Assembly (NCBI GenBank): GCA_012840245.1
Contig: DULR01000094.1
Location: 1 to 45,487, forward strand
From: Clostridiaceae bacterium
GTDB taxonomy: Bacteria > Bacillota > Clostridia > DSM-8532
DNA: 45,487 nt
Direction of reading: 5' to 3'
The notes under the pieces were generated by a model. It ran no database searches, was not told the DNA's origin, and saw nothing but the letters and a program-made list of their open reading frames with translations. This document shows positions 43,850-45,487 of the stretch, piece by piece. Positions within the stretch are counted from its first letter, which is position 1. Each line of letters begins with the position of its first letter. A program made the position numbers and the translations under genes.

Positions 43850-44198
43850 ACATTGCAAAGATGATAAAACGGTTATACTGTCAACTCATATAATAGAGGA
43901 TGTTTATCAGGTATGTGAAGAGCTGGCTGTTCTGAGGAAAGGCCGGCTATTCTATACCGGAACTTCTGCTGATCTCATGAACCATGTGGAAGGAAGAATA
44001 AAATTAATTAAAATTCATGATGAAAATCAGCTTATCGATATTCAAAAACAGGCTGTAGTAATTTCCACTACATATGATAGCCAAGGCCTAATTGTCCGCA
44101 TCATGGATAAAGACATGAGTTTTCCTGATGCCGAATGTGTTTCCGCAACCCTGGAGGATGCATATGTGTACTGCATGGGAGGAAAAAACTATGCGTAA
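43850..44198 (+). pseudogene. ABC transporter ATPase, 3' fragment
   Basis: Only the C-terminal part of an ABC-2-type exporter ATPase remains. It starts near DDKTVILSTHIIEDV, the region around the H-loop histidine, and runs to the end. Walker A, the signature LSGGQ and Walker B are missing. The open frame continues upstream only into the transposon-end repeats. The deletion junction is near 43845. The gene is non-functional as an ATPase. It overlaps the start of the following permease by 8 bases, as in an intact operon. Confidence 0.9.
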
Positions 44199-44951
44199 AT
44201 TGCTTTCGGTTATATATTACGAATATTTGATGCAATTGAAAAGAATCGCGACATGGGCAGTGCTGGCTGCTGCTGTTGTAATATCTTTGATTGATAGTTT
44301 TCCGTCGGCGAAAAATCTTGCCCGGTTGGAATTTCTATCTGAGCCTTCCTATTTTATATTTCGCACACTAAGCTTCGGTGCGTTGCTCACTGCTTTCGGA
44401 TTGATGTTCTTAATATCAAATCGTTTGACTATTGATCAAAAAACTGGCATGAAGCATTTGATAATGGCAAGCCCTATTACAAAATCTCAGTACATACTCG
44501 GGAAGTTAATTGGCGGATTTATTTATGCATATACTGTTTTTTCTCTTTACTTAATATTAAATACACTTGTATTTTTACATCTGTGCCGGTTGACGTTTCA
44601 TTCCAGGATTGCCTGATTCCTCTTGCTAAAGCTTTAATTATTAATGTCCTACCTGTCAGCATATTTATTAGCTTTACCTCAGTGGCACTTCCTGCTATTT
44701 TTGATGTTCGGCTTTTCTATGTGCTTGCGTCTGTTTTGTTTATATTAAATGCAGCATCACCTGACTCGTCGGATAAGATGCCATTTTACCTGATTACATC
44801 AGGGGATCTGAAGAAGCTCATTTGGCTGCATCCTAAATATCCGTATATCAATACTGATGGTATTCTGCCAAACCTGATGTTTTTATTAGTTTGTGGATTA
44901 ATATCAGCAGTTCCGTTATTCCTGAGGCGCAAGTTCTGGAGGAATGGTTAA
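44191..44951 (+). pseudogene. ABC-2 type permease, frameshifted
   Basis: A GGAGG site precedes ATG 44191, and the first frame encodes about 140 residues with four hydrophobic segments before shifting near 44580-44600 (stop at 44616). The second frame picks up at about 44583 (PVDVSFQDCLIPLAKALII) and continues to 44951 with the remaining membrane segments. Together they give one permease of about 250 residues. Its partner ATPase is also broken, so decay rather than programmed shifting is likely, unless it is a sequencing error. Confidence 0.82.
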
Positions 44952-45379
44952 TGAGACAAGTTAAAAGCGAATTAAAAATCCTCGGAATAAACCCGATACT
45001 AATTTTATCTTCTCTTGTTGTTGTTTTTACCATCCTATCTTTCTTTGCCGGTGAAATGCTCAACTTAAGCTTATTGGGCTTTGAAGTAATATTTCCATTC
45101 ATCGCAGCAATGTCGATAGGAGAGTGGGGAAAAATAAAGGCTGATGAAAACTATGATGTGATCGCAGCACAAGGCAAGTCCCTGCTTTCCTGGGTGTTAT
45201 ACAGGTCAGTTGCCATTTTTGCCACTGTTACTCTTTTTGCCATCCTGTGCATGGTTGTTGTATTTTATGTCCGGCCCGAAATGCCTTTCTGGGAAATGGT
45301 TTTTATATATATATCACCAGCATTAATTCTGTCCACACTGGCAGTTTTGTGTAATCTTATATTGTTTTTGGTACAATAA
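44951..45379 (+). pseudogene. Second ABC-2 permease, truncated
   Basis: ATG 44951 overlaps the previous stop by one base (TAATG), as in a working operon. The frame gives 142 residues with about four membrane segments and then stops at 45379, well short of a usual permease. The sequence after the stop has no continuing frame. A second rearrangement near 45380 is likely. The original operon was therefore an exporter with one ATPase and two membrane proteins, all now damaged. Confidence 0.7.
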
Positions 45380-45487
45380 AAACCGAGCGTTCCGGAACTT
45401 AAAAATCCCTGCATAAATTGGAAACTCCATTGCGGGCACCCCTGAAAAATAATACCCTTTAAGTTGTCCATACTTGAAGGGGGTAAA
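45380..45487. other. Right-edge segment with hairpin, origin unclear
   Basis: CCCTTTAAGT (45455-45464) and ACTTGAAGGG (45472-45481) form a 10-bp stem with one wobble pair. A minus-strand ORF starts at 45471 but overlaps the permease fragment and has no recognised product. The sequence might be the edge of another mobile element that continues beyond the window. Confidence 0.3.

Noticed and set aside
44560-44620. Programmed ribosomal frameshift in the ABC-2 permease
   Set aside because: No convincing slippery heptamer with a downstream structure was seen, and the neighbouring ATPase is clearly broken, so decay is more likely.

Overview
This window looks like the chromosome of an anaerobic, low-to-mid GC Bacillota of class Clostridia, possibly near Clostridium cluster III (inference). 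The reasons are strong AGGAGG ribosome binding sites with frequent TTG starts, sigma-A type promoters, a DUF4364 protein, a YerC/YecD protein, a long FtsA-like protein, an smc-ftsY pair, a YesM/YesN-type sensor system, and a CUT1 sugar importer without its own ATPase. Most of the window is housekeeping on the minus strand. No tRNA, rRNA, CRISPR array, prophage or defence locus was seen.

Layout: 1-753 is AT-rich with two doubtful small ORFs. 754-3779 is yerC-secA, followed by an MGMT gene at 3873-4358. On the plus strand, argJ (4601-5797) and cheW (5868-6359) end at a bidirectional terminator shared with a membrane GAF-GGDEF diguanylate cyclase (6414-8156). Next come an FtsA-like ATPase, endonuclease III and glycogen synthase, all on the minus strand (8187-12476). 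Positions 12848-20920 form a carbohydrate module. A lipoprotein and two permeases of a CUT1 importer run leftward. A divergent xylose-binding-protein-like lipoprotein, a YesM-type histidine kinase and a YesN-type AraC response regulator run rightward. 21139-25924 holds pnp, rpsO, pgsA and rimO. serA (26143-27747) lies behind a tandem glycine riboswitch with a terminator and a clear promoter. A repeat island (about 28,150-28,660) separates this from ftsY and smc (28670-33349). An S-layer-homology/transglutaminase exoprotein, a PHP phosphoesterase and citrate synthase follow. Aconitase, isocitrate dehydrogenase, a HAD phosphatase and a second secreted transglutaminase appear to form one operon. 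Together with citrate synthase they make the oxidative branch from oxaloacetate and acetyl-CoA to 2-oxoglutarate, which probably supplies glutamate.

The right end (43523-45487) is decayed. A DUF4364 gene is followed by four direct repeats resembling an IS21-type transposon end. These abut an ABC ATPase that has lost its N-terminal half, a frameshifted ABC-2 permease and a truncated second permease.

The most interesting non-coding content is: (i) the tandem glycine riboswitch on serA; (ii) a family of palindromic repeats (ends GGGCTGTC/GACAGCCC) with three copies here, one inside the sugar importer operon and one carrying a second palindrome nested in its loop; (iii) other interspersed repeats of the ATTCTGA...TCAGAAT type; (iv) a palindrome covering the -10 box of the citrate synthase promoter, followed by a 40-codon leader ORF. 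I did not find a convincing wholly new multigene system. The sugar-sensing three-component locus and the repeat families are the best leads.
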